Source of the DNA: CAWANP01 sp963783445
GTDB lineage: Bacteria; Chloroflexota; Anaerolineae; JAAYZQ01
Reading direction: 5' to 3'
Length of the DNA: 64,000 bases
Assembly: GCA_963783445.1 (NCBI GenBank)
Contig: CAWANP010000019.1
Span: 534,872-598,871 of the forward strand
In this document: positions 49,325-58,449 of the stretch, piece after piece
How the letters are laid out: every line of letters starts with the position of its first letter
Position numbering within the stretch: the first letter of the stretch is position 1
Translations under genes and position numbers: made by a program
Notes under the pieces: generated by a model
What the model saw: only the letters and a program-made list of their open reading frames with translations
The model's database searches: none
Told to the model about the DNA's origin: nothing

Positions 49325-49549
49325 TTATAGCTGCAGGTGCTCTCCTGTCAAGGCGCAGAGGGTGACAATGTCAGTCCCGCGGAGGCGGGAATCTACTTTC
49401 CGCCAGCCAAAACGCCTCTGAACGAGCAAGCTTGGGGAGTGAGCGGGCCGGCTGCCAGGCGGGCAAGACTGGCGTACCCTGCCGATTAGCCTCGCAGCTA
49501 GTTCGCGCAACGTCCGACATCGATACCTCTGTTCAGTTGTCCATGAATT

Positions 49550-49675
49550 GAACAGGAGTCGCCTCAAACAGTGTGCACGGGGAGTTGCAGCGCCACCGGC
49601 GCTCGCACTTTTGCTGCCCAGTTCACGACGCCGTGGCGAGAATCCTGCGTGACCAGGTCCACCCCCTGTAGCCGG
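49550..49675 (-). repeat. Copy A of a ~125-base repeat at the integrase 3' end
   Basis: This stretch, directly after the SPFD stop of the integrase, aligns without gaps to 59729-59860 at about 70-75% identity by eye. Read on the minus strand, both copies stay open and stop at the same place: A as LQGVDLVTQDSRHGVVNWA... VALQLPVHTV, B as VQGVDLATHSPHTSVMNWA... VALRLPDSAV. It may be a C-terminal tail of the integrase after one more frame break, or a non-coding boundary repeat. The rest of the gap 49274-49549 shows no gene. Confidence 0.55.
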
Positions 49676-50639
49676 TCAATCGAAGGGGCTGCGGACAGCC
49701 AAGCCACCCCGGTTGACGACGTGGGTGTAGATCATGGTCGTTTTGACATCCTTGTGGCCCAGAAGCTCCTGTACTGTTCTGATATCGTAGTGGGCTTCCA
49801 GGAGGTGGGTCGCGAAACAATGACGCAGGGTGTGGGGGCCGACGGGCTTGACGATCCCCGCCAGGCGGGCAGCCTCTTTGATCGCTTTCTGCAGGCTGCT
49901 CTCGTGCAGGTGATGGCGGCGTGTGACCCCGGAACGAGGATCTTGGGATAGTCGACTGGGCCGGGAAAACGTATTGCCAGCCCCATTCCCGATCGGCGTT
50001 GGGATACTTGCGCGCCAGGGCATCGGGGAGGTAGACTGCGCCGTAGCCCCTGGCGAGGTCTTGCTTGTGCAGGGCATTGCCCCGTTGAAGGTGTTCCTTG
50101 AGCAGCGGTATGAGACTGTCGGGCAGCACCGTCACCCAGTCCTGCGCCCCCTTGCCGTCGCGGACGATGAGTGCCTGCCGATCAAACTCGAGATCCTTGA
50201 CGCGCAAGCGCAAGCATTCCATCAGTCGCACACCGCTGCCGTGGATCAGCGTTGCCATCAACTGATGTGTGATCGACAGGCAGCCGACGAGCCGGAGCGT
50301 CTCGTCTTTGGTCAGTACAGTGGGTAGCCGCTTCGGGCGCTTGGCGCGCAGGGCGTCAACCGGGCTCAAGTCCTGGTGGAGCACCTCACGATAGAGGAAG
50401 AGAAGGGCACTGAGGGCCTGGTTCTGTGTCGAAGCAGCAACGTTTTCCTTGACGGCCACGTGGGTGAGAAAGGCTTCGACCTCGGGCGCGCCCTTTTCGG
50501 AGGGGTGACGCACGTCGTGGAAGCAGATGTAGCGCTTGATCCAGCCGACGTAGGCCTGCTCGGTGCGATAGGAATAGTGTTTGAGGCGGATCGCATCACG
50601 GACCTGATCCAATAGCTTCTTGGGACGGTGCTCATCCAT
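49676..50639 (-). pseudogene. Integron-type tyrosine recombinase (IntI-like), frameshifted
   Basis: The ATG at 50639 follows GGAGGAGTCAGCCC. N-terminal SAM-like domain: LDQVRDAIRLKHYSYRTEQAYVGWIKRYICFH. Catalytic Arg I in HGSGVRLMECLRLRVKDLEF. The insertion peculiar to integron integrases, LARKYPNADREWGWQYVFPA, is present; it separates IntI from ordinary XerC/D. After it one break (about 49965) leads to SGVTRRHHLHESSLQKA, box II GPHTLRHCFATHLLE, LLGHKDVKTTMIYTHV (His and the nucleophile Tyr) and GGLAVRSPFD with a stop at 49676. ~320 residues when joined, all catalytic residues encoded. Gene cassettes would be expected beyond its 5' end, where an attC-like site is found. Confidence 0.85.
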
Positions 50640-50860
50640 GGGCTGACTCCTCCATTTGACAAGAAAGGACTTTGGGTGCATAATGTCGTCATCGTTGGAG
50701 CTGCGCGGCAGCCAGCCCTCTCATTTGGGTCTCAGGTACTACAAGTCAACCTTGTGGGTTACTATACAGAATGGGTTCAGTATTGCAACTCAAGTAGATA
50801 GGTCGGAATGGTTCGGTCTACTCACTAGTTCGTCATCAAAGTCGATATGGAGGAGCAGCA
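50640..50860. other. Possible attI/promoter region between integrase and first cassette-like gene
   Basis: This 220-base spacer occupies the place of attI in an integron. Several GTT-containing words are present but none is a clear GTTRRRY core with partner, so no point of recombination can be assigned. GGAGGAGCAGC before 50861 is the ribosome-binding site of the next gene. Confidence 0.3.
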
Positions 50861-51568
50861 ATGAAGACCTACAGAACGAATGCCGTGATGGCAGGTGCCC
50901 TCTACATCCTTGGAACGTTAGCGGGGATCTTGTCGGTTGTCGCTATCGGGGGGTTTCCCGATGAGGGCTTTCTTGCACTCATGGCCGTCGACCCGTCGCG
51001 GCTTACCCTGAGCGCGTTCCTCATCTTCACCATGGGGTTCTCGCTGGCGGCGATGACCCTCTTCCTCTACCCGCTCTTCAGGAAGGACAGCGAACCCCTG
51101 GCGATGGGGATGGTTCTATTTCGGGGGGCGTTCGAGGGAACCTGGTACATCCTATCGGCCCTCCTTTGGGTGATGCTGGGCGCGCTCATCAAGGAGATCG
51201 CTTCCGCTGGGGCTGATTCGGCTGCTTTGCAGGCTGTCGGGAATCTCGCGGTTCAGGCTGATGGCTATCTCGGCGACATCGGGACCGCTGCCTTCATCAT
51301 CGGGGCCGCTTGCCTGTACACATCGTTCTATCGCACCAGACTGATCCCCCGCTGGCTGTCCGTCTGGGGCCTGATCGCTGCGGTTCCCTATCTGGTCAAC
51401 TACCTGCTGCACTTCTTCAACATCGATCCAGGTCTGGACTTCCTAGTACTACCGTTGGCCGTGCAGGAGATGGTGATGGGGCTCTGGCTGATCATCAAAG
51501 GGTTCAGCCCGGATGCAGTCAACGCGTTGGATGGGGCTCGTCCGCTGACGCCTCAGCCCGCAGACTAG
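50861..51568 (+). CDS. DUF4386-family membrane protein (first cassette-like gene)
   Basis: 235 residues, about six membrane helices. It begins MKTYRTNAVMAGALYILGTLAGILSVV and has the DUF4386 pattern FTMGFSLAAMTLFLYPLFRKDSEPLAMG, FRGAFEGTWYILSALLWV, SFYRTRLIPRWLSVWGLIAAVPYL. GGAGGAGCAGC precedes the ATG. Function of the family is unknown. It is the first gene beyond the 5' end of the integrase, read away from it, and is followed at 51728-51811 by an attC-like site, so it fits a gene cassette. A 160-base non-coding tail lies between stop and attC. Confidence 0.8.
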   Translation: MKTYRTNAVMAGALYILGTLAGILSVVAIGGFPDEGFLALMAVDPSRLTLSAFLIFTMGFSLAAMTLFLYPLFRKDSEPLAMGMVLFRGAFEGTWYILSALLWVMLGALIKEIASAGADSAALQAVGNLAVQADGYLGDIGTAAFIIGAACLYTSFYRTRLIPRWLSVWGLIAAVPYLVNYLLHFFNIDPGLDFLVLPLAVQEMVMGLWLIIKGFSPDAVNALDGARPLTPQPAD

Positions 51569-51727
51569 TCTTGGGCCGGCCGCCGCTCACGATCGCGCCC
51601 AGGATTGCCCACCAGCGTCTGCAAAGGCCCAGGAAGCAGCGCCCGGAGCCAGCGAGACCAAGAGATGGCCACCGCACTTTGGTGGACGCGAAGAGGCAAG
51701 GTCCGCTTCTCAAAAGGACGGGCGGCT

Positions 51728-51811
51728 GGGCGAACCAGCGGATTGAGCTGACGCGACCTCGCGCGCAGAATGGCAGTGACCTGCCGCGCAGCTCATCCGC
51801 AAAGTTAGGTG
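51728..51811. repeat. attC-like recombination site
   Basis: Left arm AAC-CA-GCGGATTGAGCTG (AAC 51733-51735, arm 51738-51750) and right arm CAGCTCATCCGC (51789-51800) then AAA and core GTTAGGT (51804-51810, matching GTTRRRY). The arms are complementary except for one extra T in the left arm (GATTGAG against CTC-ATC), the extrahelical base that orients attC recombination. Unpaired spacers separate AAC/GTT from the stem, and about 38 bases form the variable terminal structure. The left simple site is imperfect (GGGCGAAC rather than RYYYAAC). Confidence 0.72.
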
Positions 51812-51847
51812 GCATCTACCGGAAATGTGCGTTCTTGACCATTCAAT

Positions 51848-52405
51848 TTGCTCCATTCATTGCGCCTTGCTGTCTGCGTAGACGATTACTATGATCTTGC
51901 CCGCGACTACCAGAATGAGTTTGTGGCGCCGGATACGATCCTCGGCTCGCCGGTATCGCTCATGCTCTGGAGCATGGGAGCAGAATGGCCGACCCACCCT
52001 GTCCCGCAAGAATACCTCCAGGTGCAGCCTACGGACGTAGAGACACTGCTGATCAGCGGGAGCATCGACTTTTCGACCCCACCGCATTTTGCCACTGAGG
52101 AGTTACTGCCGTACCTGAGAAACGGTGAACAGGTCATCCTCAAGGACTTTGGACATACGGGTAGCTTCTGGAACAGTCAGCCGGAGGCGCGGGTGCACCT
52201 GCTGAATACCTTCTTTGGCACGGGGCAAGTCGACGCTTCCCTCTACACCTACCAGCCGCTGGCTTTCGACGTGGGTCTTGGGTGGTCGGGGCTGGCCAAG
52301 CTCCTGGTCGCCGTTGTGGTACTGGTTCCCGTCTTGCTGTTGGTGTTGGTCTGGTGGATCATCCGTTGGGCAAAGAGGCGCAAAGCCAGCCAACTCTCAG
52401 ACTGA
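51848..52405 (+). pseudogene. Alpha/beta hydrolase, C-terminal fragment
   Basis: Only the last ~180 residues of a larger TAP-like alpha/beta hydrolase. The acid residue region LLISGSIDFSTPPHFATEELLPYL and the catalytic His in VILKDFGHTGSFWNSQPEA are present, ending in a C-terminal membrane anchor (LAKLLVAVVVLVPVLLLVLVWWIIRW) with a basic tail. The nucleophile half is absent. Homology begins at about 51880, some 70 bases after the attC core, and no good start or ribosome site is found, so a recombination event at or near the attC probably removed the 5' half. Confidence 0.72.
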
Positions 52406-52491
52406 CAAACGCTCGAGTCCAGCTGGGAGACGTTGAGCGAGGTCTCTGAAGTTCAGCGGTATCTTGAAGAAGGCAGCAAAAGGAGAAAACC

Positions 52492-53371
52492 ATGGATGTC
52501 AAGCGAATAGTCATGGCCGGTGTAATATTGGTCTTGGCTACCATGCTGGCAGCGTGCGGAACCGCAAGGACGGATCAGCCACCCGCTGGGAGCGCCGTCC
52601 TCCTCGACATAGAGTGGGTGCTCACCTCGCTGACTGGCAAAGCCCCAATTGAGGATACCCAGATCACGTTGAGCTTTGGAGAGGGGTCACTCAAAGGATC
52701 CGCTGGCTGCAACAACTATGGCGGGTCCTATGCCGTGTCTGAGGACAGCCTGCGCCTGAACGATCTGTACTGGACCGAGATGGCCTGCATGGAGCCCGAG
52801 GGCATCCTGGACCAGGAAATGGTGTACCTGAACGCGCTCAACACGGCCGCCAGCTACCGCATGGATGCCGGCCGGTTGGAACTGTACGACGAGGCCGGCA
52901 CGCAGATCCTGGTGTATGGCCCACAGGAATCCGCTTTGATGGCCACGATTGAGGCGCCAAAGTCGCTTTCCACCGGCGCGGAAGTCAAGGTGAAGTTCAC
53001 TCTGACCAATGCTTCGTCTGAAGGATTCTTTGTTCTCACTTGGTTCACCCCCTTGGAAGGTCTCGCCGCAGATATCTTTAGCGTGTGAACGGGACGCAGA
53101 GGAACTTCCATACCAGGGCAAGATGGTGAAGCGAGCCGTCCCAACACCGGATGATTATGTGTGGATTGAGGCAGGGGGATCGACCTCAGCAGAGGTTGAC
53201 CTTGCGGAAGGGTATGACTTTTCGCAGGCTGGACAATACTCACTCCAGTTCCGCTCACCCCTGCTCTCTCACACTGCCAAGACGTTGGAAGAACAAGCAG
53301 GTTCTGTTGACGAACTCTTGGAAATCCGGATTCCCTCCAACACAGTCAGTGTGACGATCGGAGAGCCATAG
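52492..53371 (+). pseudogene. META-domain lipoprotein with deuterolysin-propeptide-like domain, one frameshift
   Basis: The ATG at 52492 follows AAAAGGAGAAAACC. Signal peptide with lipobox: VILVLATMLAACGTA (Cys about residue 23). A META/HslJ-like domain follows: TLSFGEGSLKGSAGCNNYGG and LYWTEMACMEPEGILDQE. The C-terminal part, KVKFTLTNASSEGFFVLTWFTPLEGLAADIF, then in a second frame ERDAEELPYQGKMVKRAVPTPDDYVWIEAG and YDFSQAGQYSLQFRSP, resembles the N-terminal domain of M35 (deuterolysin-type) peptidases. No HEXXH protease domain follows. The break is at about 53085. Probably a surface lipoprotein. Confidence 0.68.
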
Positions 53372-53568
53372 GGCTCCGCACTGGGTACTGCCCCCGAAAT
53401 CACACCTTCGGGTGATGACACTTACCCTCTTGCGGGGTATACAAACTGTGCAAGAGGCAGAAAAAGAGGATTGGCCCAAAACGGGTACGACACACTGGCG
53501 CGTGCCGCCGCCGAGATGAACGAGGGTCAACCATTTGTCACAGCATGAGTAGAAAAGAGGAGGCAACC

Positions 53569-53766
53569 ATGGACAACGAAAGAACACTTGAAGCCCGAAA
53601 CGATATTATCATCGAGGATCTGGCAAAGAGTTTCGGCGATGTCAAGGCCGTAAATGGCTTGACTCTGAACATCAAAAAGGGAGAGATGTTCGGTTTCTTG
53701 GGACCGAACGGGGCCAACCCGAATATGGACAAAGGAGGTTTGCCCATAGCCCATTTCAGCTCGTAG
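53569..53766 (+). pseudogene. ABC transporter ATPase, 5' fragment cut at the P-loop
   Basis: Starts MDNERTLEARNDIIIEDLAKSFGDVKAVNGLTLNIKKGEMFGFLGPNGA with GAGGAGGCAACC before the ATG, like drug-export ATPases of the ABC-2 class. The sequence stops being ABC-like exactly inside the Walker A motif (GPNGA, without GKST) and ends NPNMDKGGLPIAHFSS. It therefore cannot bind ATP. The upstream gap 53372-53568 contains a small hairpin ATCAC-ACCTTCGG-GTGAT and nothing else recognised. Confidence 0.7.
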
Positions 53767-53844
53767 CAACAGGATGGCGGCCATAGTTTTGCAGGTACAA
53801 TTCAATAAAATCTGTCAACATCGTTCAAAAAAAGGAGACAAAGG

Positions 53845-54543
53845 ATGAGTGATTCACAAAGGATGGAGCAGGAGAAAAGCGTCTTGCGATGGGGTGGTCT
53901 GGCTGGTATACTGGGGGGCATTCTCTTTGTTCTCACCTGGGTCGTAGTAGGCGTGTTCGTGCCCCCGGATCCTGCCGACCTCGCGGGGTGGGTCACCAGG
54001 TTCCCCGACATCCAATCGGCCCGCGTAGTAGAAAATGGCATATACCTGCTGGCTCTCATCTTGGAGATCCCCCTCTTCCTGGCCTTGTATCGGGCTCTCC
54101 GGAAGACGAGCCTCGCGCCCGCTCTCTTTGGCAGCGTCGTGGGCATTGTGGGTCTCGTCGTGATGATCGCCTCAACAACCCCGCATGTCGCGCACGCCCC
54201 ACTCTCCGACCTCTATCGCGCTCCTGGGGCGACCCCCGCGGATCAGGCGACACTCGCCCTCTTGTGGCAGGCGACCAAGGGCATATTCGATGCGATGCTC
54301 TACGTAGGGTTCTTTGTCGTGCCGATAGGTCTCATTACCCTCGGGGTGGCCATGCTCGGGGCCCCGGCCTTTGGCAAGGGCTTTGGCGGGGTGAGCGTGG
54401 TGCTCGGGGTGGTTGGTCTCGTAGCGGCAGTTCTCCAATTTGTCGATCCCTCCTCCATGATCGGCGCGGGCAGCTATTTCGCAGGCATCATCTTCTATTT
54501 CGTCCTGGGATGGAAGGTCTACAGTCTGTCGAGGGCCTCGTAA
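53845..54543 (+). CDS. Six-helix membrane protein, DUF4386-like
   Basis: 232 residues. AAAAAAAGGAGACAAAGG before the ATG is a strong ribosome site. Hydrophobic segments at about 18-40, 65-90, 95-115, 145-165, 170-195 and 205-225; motif-like stretches RWGGLAGILGGILFVLTWVVVG, ENGIYLLALILEIPLFLALYRALRKT and KGIFDAMLYVGFFVVPIGLITLG. The architecture recalls the DUF4386 protein at 50861 but sequence similarity is weak. No enzymatic residues stand out. It is part of the plus-strand accessory run. Confidence 0.65.
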   Translation: MSDSQRMEQEKSVLRWGGLAGILGGILFVLTWVVVGVFVPPDPADLAGWVTRFPDIQSARVVENGIYLLALILEIPLFLALYRALRKTSLAPALFGSVVGIVGLVVMIASTTPHVAHAPLSDLYRAPGATPADQATLALLWQATKGIFDAMLYVGFFVVPIGLITLGVAMLGAPAFGKGFGGVSVVLGVVGLVAAVLQFVDPSSMIGAGSYFAGIIFYFVLGWKVYSLSRAS

Positions 54544-54730
54544 GGAGTCTCAAAGACGGGCGAGTGACACGGGCGCGCTCAAGGCCATGGAGGAAGGAAA
54601 AGCGGGCGCGCCCGCGTCCTCGATACCATTTCTACGGCACAGCACAGCGACCTGATCATACCCAAGACTTTGAAGTATGGACCACCGCAGGTCCTCCAAT
54701 CTCATAGCTAGCCGAATAGGAGAAAACACC

Positions 54731-55888
54731 ATGTCTGACAACAAAGAAGCCACAACAAGCGTGAAGCGAATGCACTGGATGGACAACCTCCGAACCTTCA
54801 TCATCTTCCTGGTGGTCCTCTATCATGCCGGCGGCGTCTACGAAAGCACCGGCGCCTGGGCTTATTTCTGGATCGTCGATGATCCCGCCACGAACCAAGT
54901 GGTCGACCTGCTTAACGCGATGTTCAACTTCTTTCTGATGCCGGCGATGTTCTTGCTCGCGGGCTATGTGACGCCCATCTCCCTGGACAAAGGGGACGGG
55001 TGGGCGTTCGTCAAAGCACGGTTCCGGCGGCTCATGGTGCCCTGGGCCATCGCGGTCTTGACCCTGATCCCGCTGTACAAAGTCATCTTCCTGTACTCCC
55101 GGGGTCTGCCCCAGGAACACTGGACCACCTACTTTCACTTTAGCGCCGGGAGCATCACGGGCCAGGCCTGGCTGTGGTTTCTGCCGCTCCTGTTTCTGTT
55201 CAACATCGTCTATATGCTCCTCGCCAAAGCAGGCATCCGCCTCCCGGGCGTTCCCCTAAACGGGGCGATTCTCGGCGCCTTTCTGGTCGCGGTCCTCTCG
55301 AGCGTGGCGGTTGGTGCGGTCTGGGGCCACGGGACCTGGACGCAGAACGCCTTGATCGATTTCGAGAACCAGAGGCTGCTTCCCCACTTTCTGGCCTTCC
55401 TGTTGGGCGCGCTGTGCTACCGGCAGAAGACGTTCGCCAAGAAACCCGGGGGGCTGTGGCTGTACATCGTGGTCGCTTCAACCATCTGGATCCCGATCCT
55501 GGCTTACGTGTTTTTCGGTCTGGCGCTCATCGGGGCCGCCGGCGCTGCTCTGATTGCCCCGGTCTTGGATTTCGTCATCCTCTGGACTTTGTTCTACCTG
55601 GCGCAACTCGGCCTGGTGTACCTGTCGGTGCAGAGCTTCTGGCGGTATGTGGACCGGACAGGTAAGATCTGGAACGAACTGAACCGGAACTCCTACTATG
55701 TCTATATCATCCACGTGATCGTGTTGGGGGTGATCGCCCTGCTGCTGCTCAACGTGGCGATGCCCTCGTTGCTGAAGTATCTCACTTTGACGGTCGCAAC
55801 ATTCGTGGCCTGCAACCTGATCGTTTCGCTGTTCCGGCGGGCAGCGGACCGCGTCCGGGGAAGGTCAACCTCAGAAAGCGGACCTTAG
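54731..55888 (+). CDS. Acyltransferase 3 (MdoC/OatA-like) membrane protein
   Basis: 385 residues from the ATG at 54731. Ten or so membrane helices. Family motifs: MHWMDNLRTFIIFLVVLYHAGGVY at the N-terminus, where D-LR and the catalytic His of LYHAG are expected; FFLMPAMFLLAGYVTPISL; FVKARFRRLMVPWAIAVL (the conserved R-R-L-P); and the C-terminal NSYYVYIIHVIVLGVIALLLL. Such proteins move acyl groups across the membrane onto glucans, peptidoglycan or antibiotics. AATAGGAGAAAACACC precedes the start. It lies in the accessory run but is intact and co-directional with its neighbours. Confidence 0.87.
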   Translation: MSDNKEATTSVKRMHWMDNLRTFIIFLVVLYHAGGVYESTGAWAYFWIVDDPATNQVVDLLNAMFNFFLMPAMFLLAGYVTPISLDKGDGWAFVKARFRRLMVPWAIAVLTLIPLYKVIFLYSRGLPQEHWTTYFHFSAGSITGQAWLWFLPLLFLFNIVYMLLAKAGIRLPGVPLNGAILGAFLVAVLSSVAVGAVWGHGTWTQNALIDFENQRLLPHFLAFLLGALCYRQKTFAKKPGGLWLYIVVASTIWIPILAYVFFGLALIGAAGAALIAPVLDFVILWTLFYLAQLGLVYLSVQSFWRYVDRTGKIWNELNRNSYYVYIIHVIVLGVIALLLLNVAMPSLLKYLTLTVATFVACNLIVSLFRRAADRVRGRSTSESGP

Positions 55889-55962
55889 AAATCCGGCCGA
55901 AAAGTTGGCGGTCTCGATCATTCTGTGATACACTCTTCCAGACAACTAATCTGGAGTGACCA

Positions 55963-57018
55963 ATGCTTGGAAAACGCTCTGCGCAACTTGGTATGTTTGA
56001 AGCGGACCATCTGTACCTCGGTCATGTAGGCGAAGACACCTTTTACGGCTTCCTGGCTCGCCAGCGGGGTGAGCTCTTTTGCGACGAAGACTTTGCCGAG
56101 TTCTACAGTCCTGACCAGGGCCGTCCGAGTGTGCCTCCGAGTCTGTTGGCGAATGCCCTGTTGTTGCAGACCTATGACAGGGTATCGGATGAGGAGGCGA
56201 AAGCGCGCGCCGACTACGATTTGCGCTGGAAGGTGGCGCTGGGTGTTGAGGTGGAGGAGCGTCCTTTTGCCAAGAGCACATTGCAGCTGTTCCGAGCTCA
56301 GTTGGTGTTGAAGGAGAAGATGCGGGCGGTGTTCCAGCGGAGTCTGGAGTACGCACGTCAGTCGGGGTTTATGAAGAAGCATAAGCTAAGGACAGTGCTG
56401 GACACGACCAACATCTTGGGTCGCGGCGCTGTGAAGGATACCTACAACCTGTTGGCTGACAGCATGTGGCAACTGCTTAGGGCGCTTGCCGACGTCGAGG
56501 GCACCGACCTGACGGCCTGGGCTACGGAGCACGGGTATGAGCGGTACATGGCTTCCAGCATCAATGGCGGGGCTGAGGTGGATTGGGACAACGAGCAGTC
56601 TCGCAGCGAATTCTTGGGTGGGATGGTGACCGATGCAGACCGGCTGCTGGGAATGGCGGATGAAGCGCTGGCATCCTTGGCAGAAGGGGCAATTGGGCGG
56701 GAGCGGATTCAGCGTGCAGCGGAGCTGATGAGGCAGTTGATCAGCCAGGATGTTGAGCGTGACGAAGGAAAGGTAACCCTCAAAGAGGGAGTATCTCGCG
56801 ACCGGGTCGTCTCGGTGCATGATCCGGAGATGCGGCATGGGCGCAAGAGCAGTTCGAAACGGTTTGATGGGCACAAAGCCGCTATTGCGGTCGACGCGGA
56901 TAGCCAGTTGATCACGGCGGTAGAAGTCTTGGCCGGTAATGCAGCCGACAGTGAACAGGCGTTGGAACTGACCACAGCCAGTGAGGAAAACACAGGGCTG
57001 AAAGTGGAAGAAACATGA
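55963..57018 (+). pseudogene. IS1182-family transposase, truncated at the 3' end
   Basis: 351 residues instead of ~480-520. The N-terminal DDE-transposase domain is typical: FYSPDQGRPSVPPSLLANALLLQTYDRVSDEEAKARADYDLRWKVALGV; the first catalytic Asp is in LRTVLDTTNILGRGAVKDTYNLL; later SVHDPEMRHGRKSSSKRFDGHKAAIAVDADSQLITAVEVLAGNAADSEQA. The frame leaves the family at ENTGLKVEET, before the catalytic Glu region, and runs into the next gene. No right-hand terminal repeat is seen, so the element is dead and its 3' part was deleted. Confidence 0.82.
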
Positions 57019-57029
57019 GGAGTACTCAA

Positions 57030-57956
57030 ATGGTAAATGACTTAATCCAACCGGTGTACGTGGATTCCCAGAATTCAGTTCGTGCGTTTATCATCCGATA
57101 TTCGTTCTTGGTCTATGTTGTATTAACCCTGATACTCGGCTGGTTGCCATGGTATTTGGGGATTCAACCAACGCAGATCTTTTTCGTACCATTTCTGAGT
57201 GCGCTTATCTTGGCTCCTCTAGTTGGAGGGAGAAAAGGGCTGGGTGTTTTCCTGCGCCGGATGGTGCGCATACGCGCCCCCTGGTATACGTGGGTTCTGG
57301 TGATCTTCCTCCCGGCAGCGATCGCCATTGCTTCCCTTGGAATTCACACCTTGCTGGGTGGTCAACTACCTGAAGCCGCGCTCTTGAATTTGAACTCAGC
57401 AACCCTGGTCCAAGTAGCCCTTTTGGGTGTGCTTTATCTCCTGCCAATAGGAAGTGAGAATATCGCCGAATTTGGGTTCCGTGGTTTCGGCATCCCAGCT
57501 CTGCAGAACAAGTGGGGTTCGCTGATCGGGACCCTAATCCTTGGTTTGTTTGTAAGCCTGTGGTTTCTGCCCCAGTTCTTCAATGAGAGCAGTCCGCAAA
57601 CCGCTATGGGCGGGTTGAGCTTTTTGCCCTTCTTCATACTGATTGAAGTCGGCTGGTCCTTCATGATGACCTGGGTATTCAACAAAAGCCGGGGCAGCTC
57701 ACTCATCGCCGGTTACATCTTTCACAGCGCCTTCAATTATTGGACGGTTGTATTGCTCGTCAGTGCATCCGTCGTGGGCGGAGAACTCGAATTTGCTACG
57801 ACCTTTGACAACACTCTGTTGAGGATCAATGCCATCCTGATCGCCCTCACAGCGATTGGTTTCATAGTGGCGACGAAAGGCAAGCTGGGATATGAACCAG
57901 AAGGCGAAATGGAAACTGGTTCAAAGGTCAAGGAGCCAGCCGCAGATCTAGCATAA
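57030..57956 (+). CDS. CPBP-family intramembrane protein (CAAX protease-like)
   Basis: 308 residues from the ATG at 57030 (a GTG- or ATG-start at 57015 is possible). About eight helices. The CPBP motifs are partly kept: ENIAEFGFRGFGIPALQNKWG corresponds to motif 1 (EExxxR as E-x-x-E-F-G-F-R), and IFHSAFNYWTVV to motif 3 (H-x-x-x-N). The middle FxxxH motif is weak, so protease activity is uncertain. Family members process prenylated proteins or bacteriocins, or give self-immunity. It begins immediately after the truncated transposase, whose deletion endpoint lies at its 5' edge. Confidence 0.78.
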   Translation: MVNDLIQPVYVDSQNSVRAFIIRYSFLVYVVLTLILGWLPWYLGIQPTQIFFVPFLSALILAPLVGGRKGLGVFLRRMVRIRAPWYTWVLVIFLPAAIAIASLGIHTLLGGQLPEAALLNLNSATLVQVALLGVLYLLPIGSENIAEFGFRGFGIPALQNKWGSLIGTLILGLFVSLWFLPQFFNESSPQTAMGGLSFLPFFILIEVGWSFMMTWVFNKSRGSSLIAGYIFHSAFNYWTVVLLVSASVVGGELEFATTFDNTLLRINAILIALTAIGFIVATKGKLGYEPEGEMETGSKVKEPAADLA

Positions 57957-58051
57957 AACAATGATCCCGCCAAATTAATGCCGCCCAAGGGGCAGGAGGA
58001 CTGGCAGACGCTCAAGAGCAAGAATCTTCGTTCTCGCGACAACGTCCCACG

Positions 58052-58366
58052 TTGCCGCCAAACAACCCGTTTCTGATTCAGAACAGCGTTTATGCGATGG
58101 TGCATTTTGACGCGGCGCAGACGGATGTGACAACGCTGCGAGTGTGGCCAGTCGCTGCGACGATCGAGCCGTCACAGGTCGATTGGCTTCCGGGCCTGAC
58201 GACCATCGGCACCGTGCATCGACCGTACTCCGGAGGCGAACACGCTGTGTTCTTCTCCGGCGGCAACCGGGTCGGGAAGATCCGCATCAGCGGCGGTGAC
58301 TTCAGCATGATCGATGAGGTGGCCATTCCCGGGCTAGAGCGACGCTGCGGAGGGAAGCTGAAATGA
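58052..58366 (+). CDS. Unknown protein or fragment
   Basis: 104 residues; first plausible start is the TTG/ATG region at 58052-58092. The text NSVYAMVHFDAAQTDVTTLRVWPVAATIEPSQVDWLPGLTTIGTVHRPYSGGEHAVFFSGGNRVGKIRISGG looks like beta-strand repeats, as in a propeller blade set, ending VAIPGL. I do not recognise the family. It probably is the 5' part of a longer gene cut short. No clear ribosome-binding site. Confidence 0.35.
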   Translation: MPPNNPFLIQNSVYAMVHFDAAQTDVTTLRVWPVAATIEPSQVDWLPGLTTIGTVHRPYSGGEHAVFFSGGNRVGKIRISGGDFSMIDEVAIPGLERRCGGKLK

Positions 58367-58449
58367 GCAACACAGGGTATGTGGTCTAACGCTTTCCCCT
58401 AACGAGGCGAGCGACCACCGGCCTTCTCGAGGCGGTCAGCAGAAAGCAC

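Noticed and set aside
52433..52440. GTTGAGC as a second attC core after the hydrolase fragment
   Set aside because: It matches GTTRRRY, but no complementary arm with spacer or an upstream RYYYAAC could be found.
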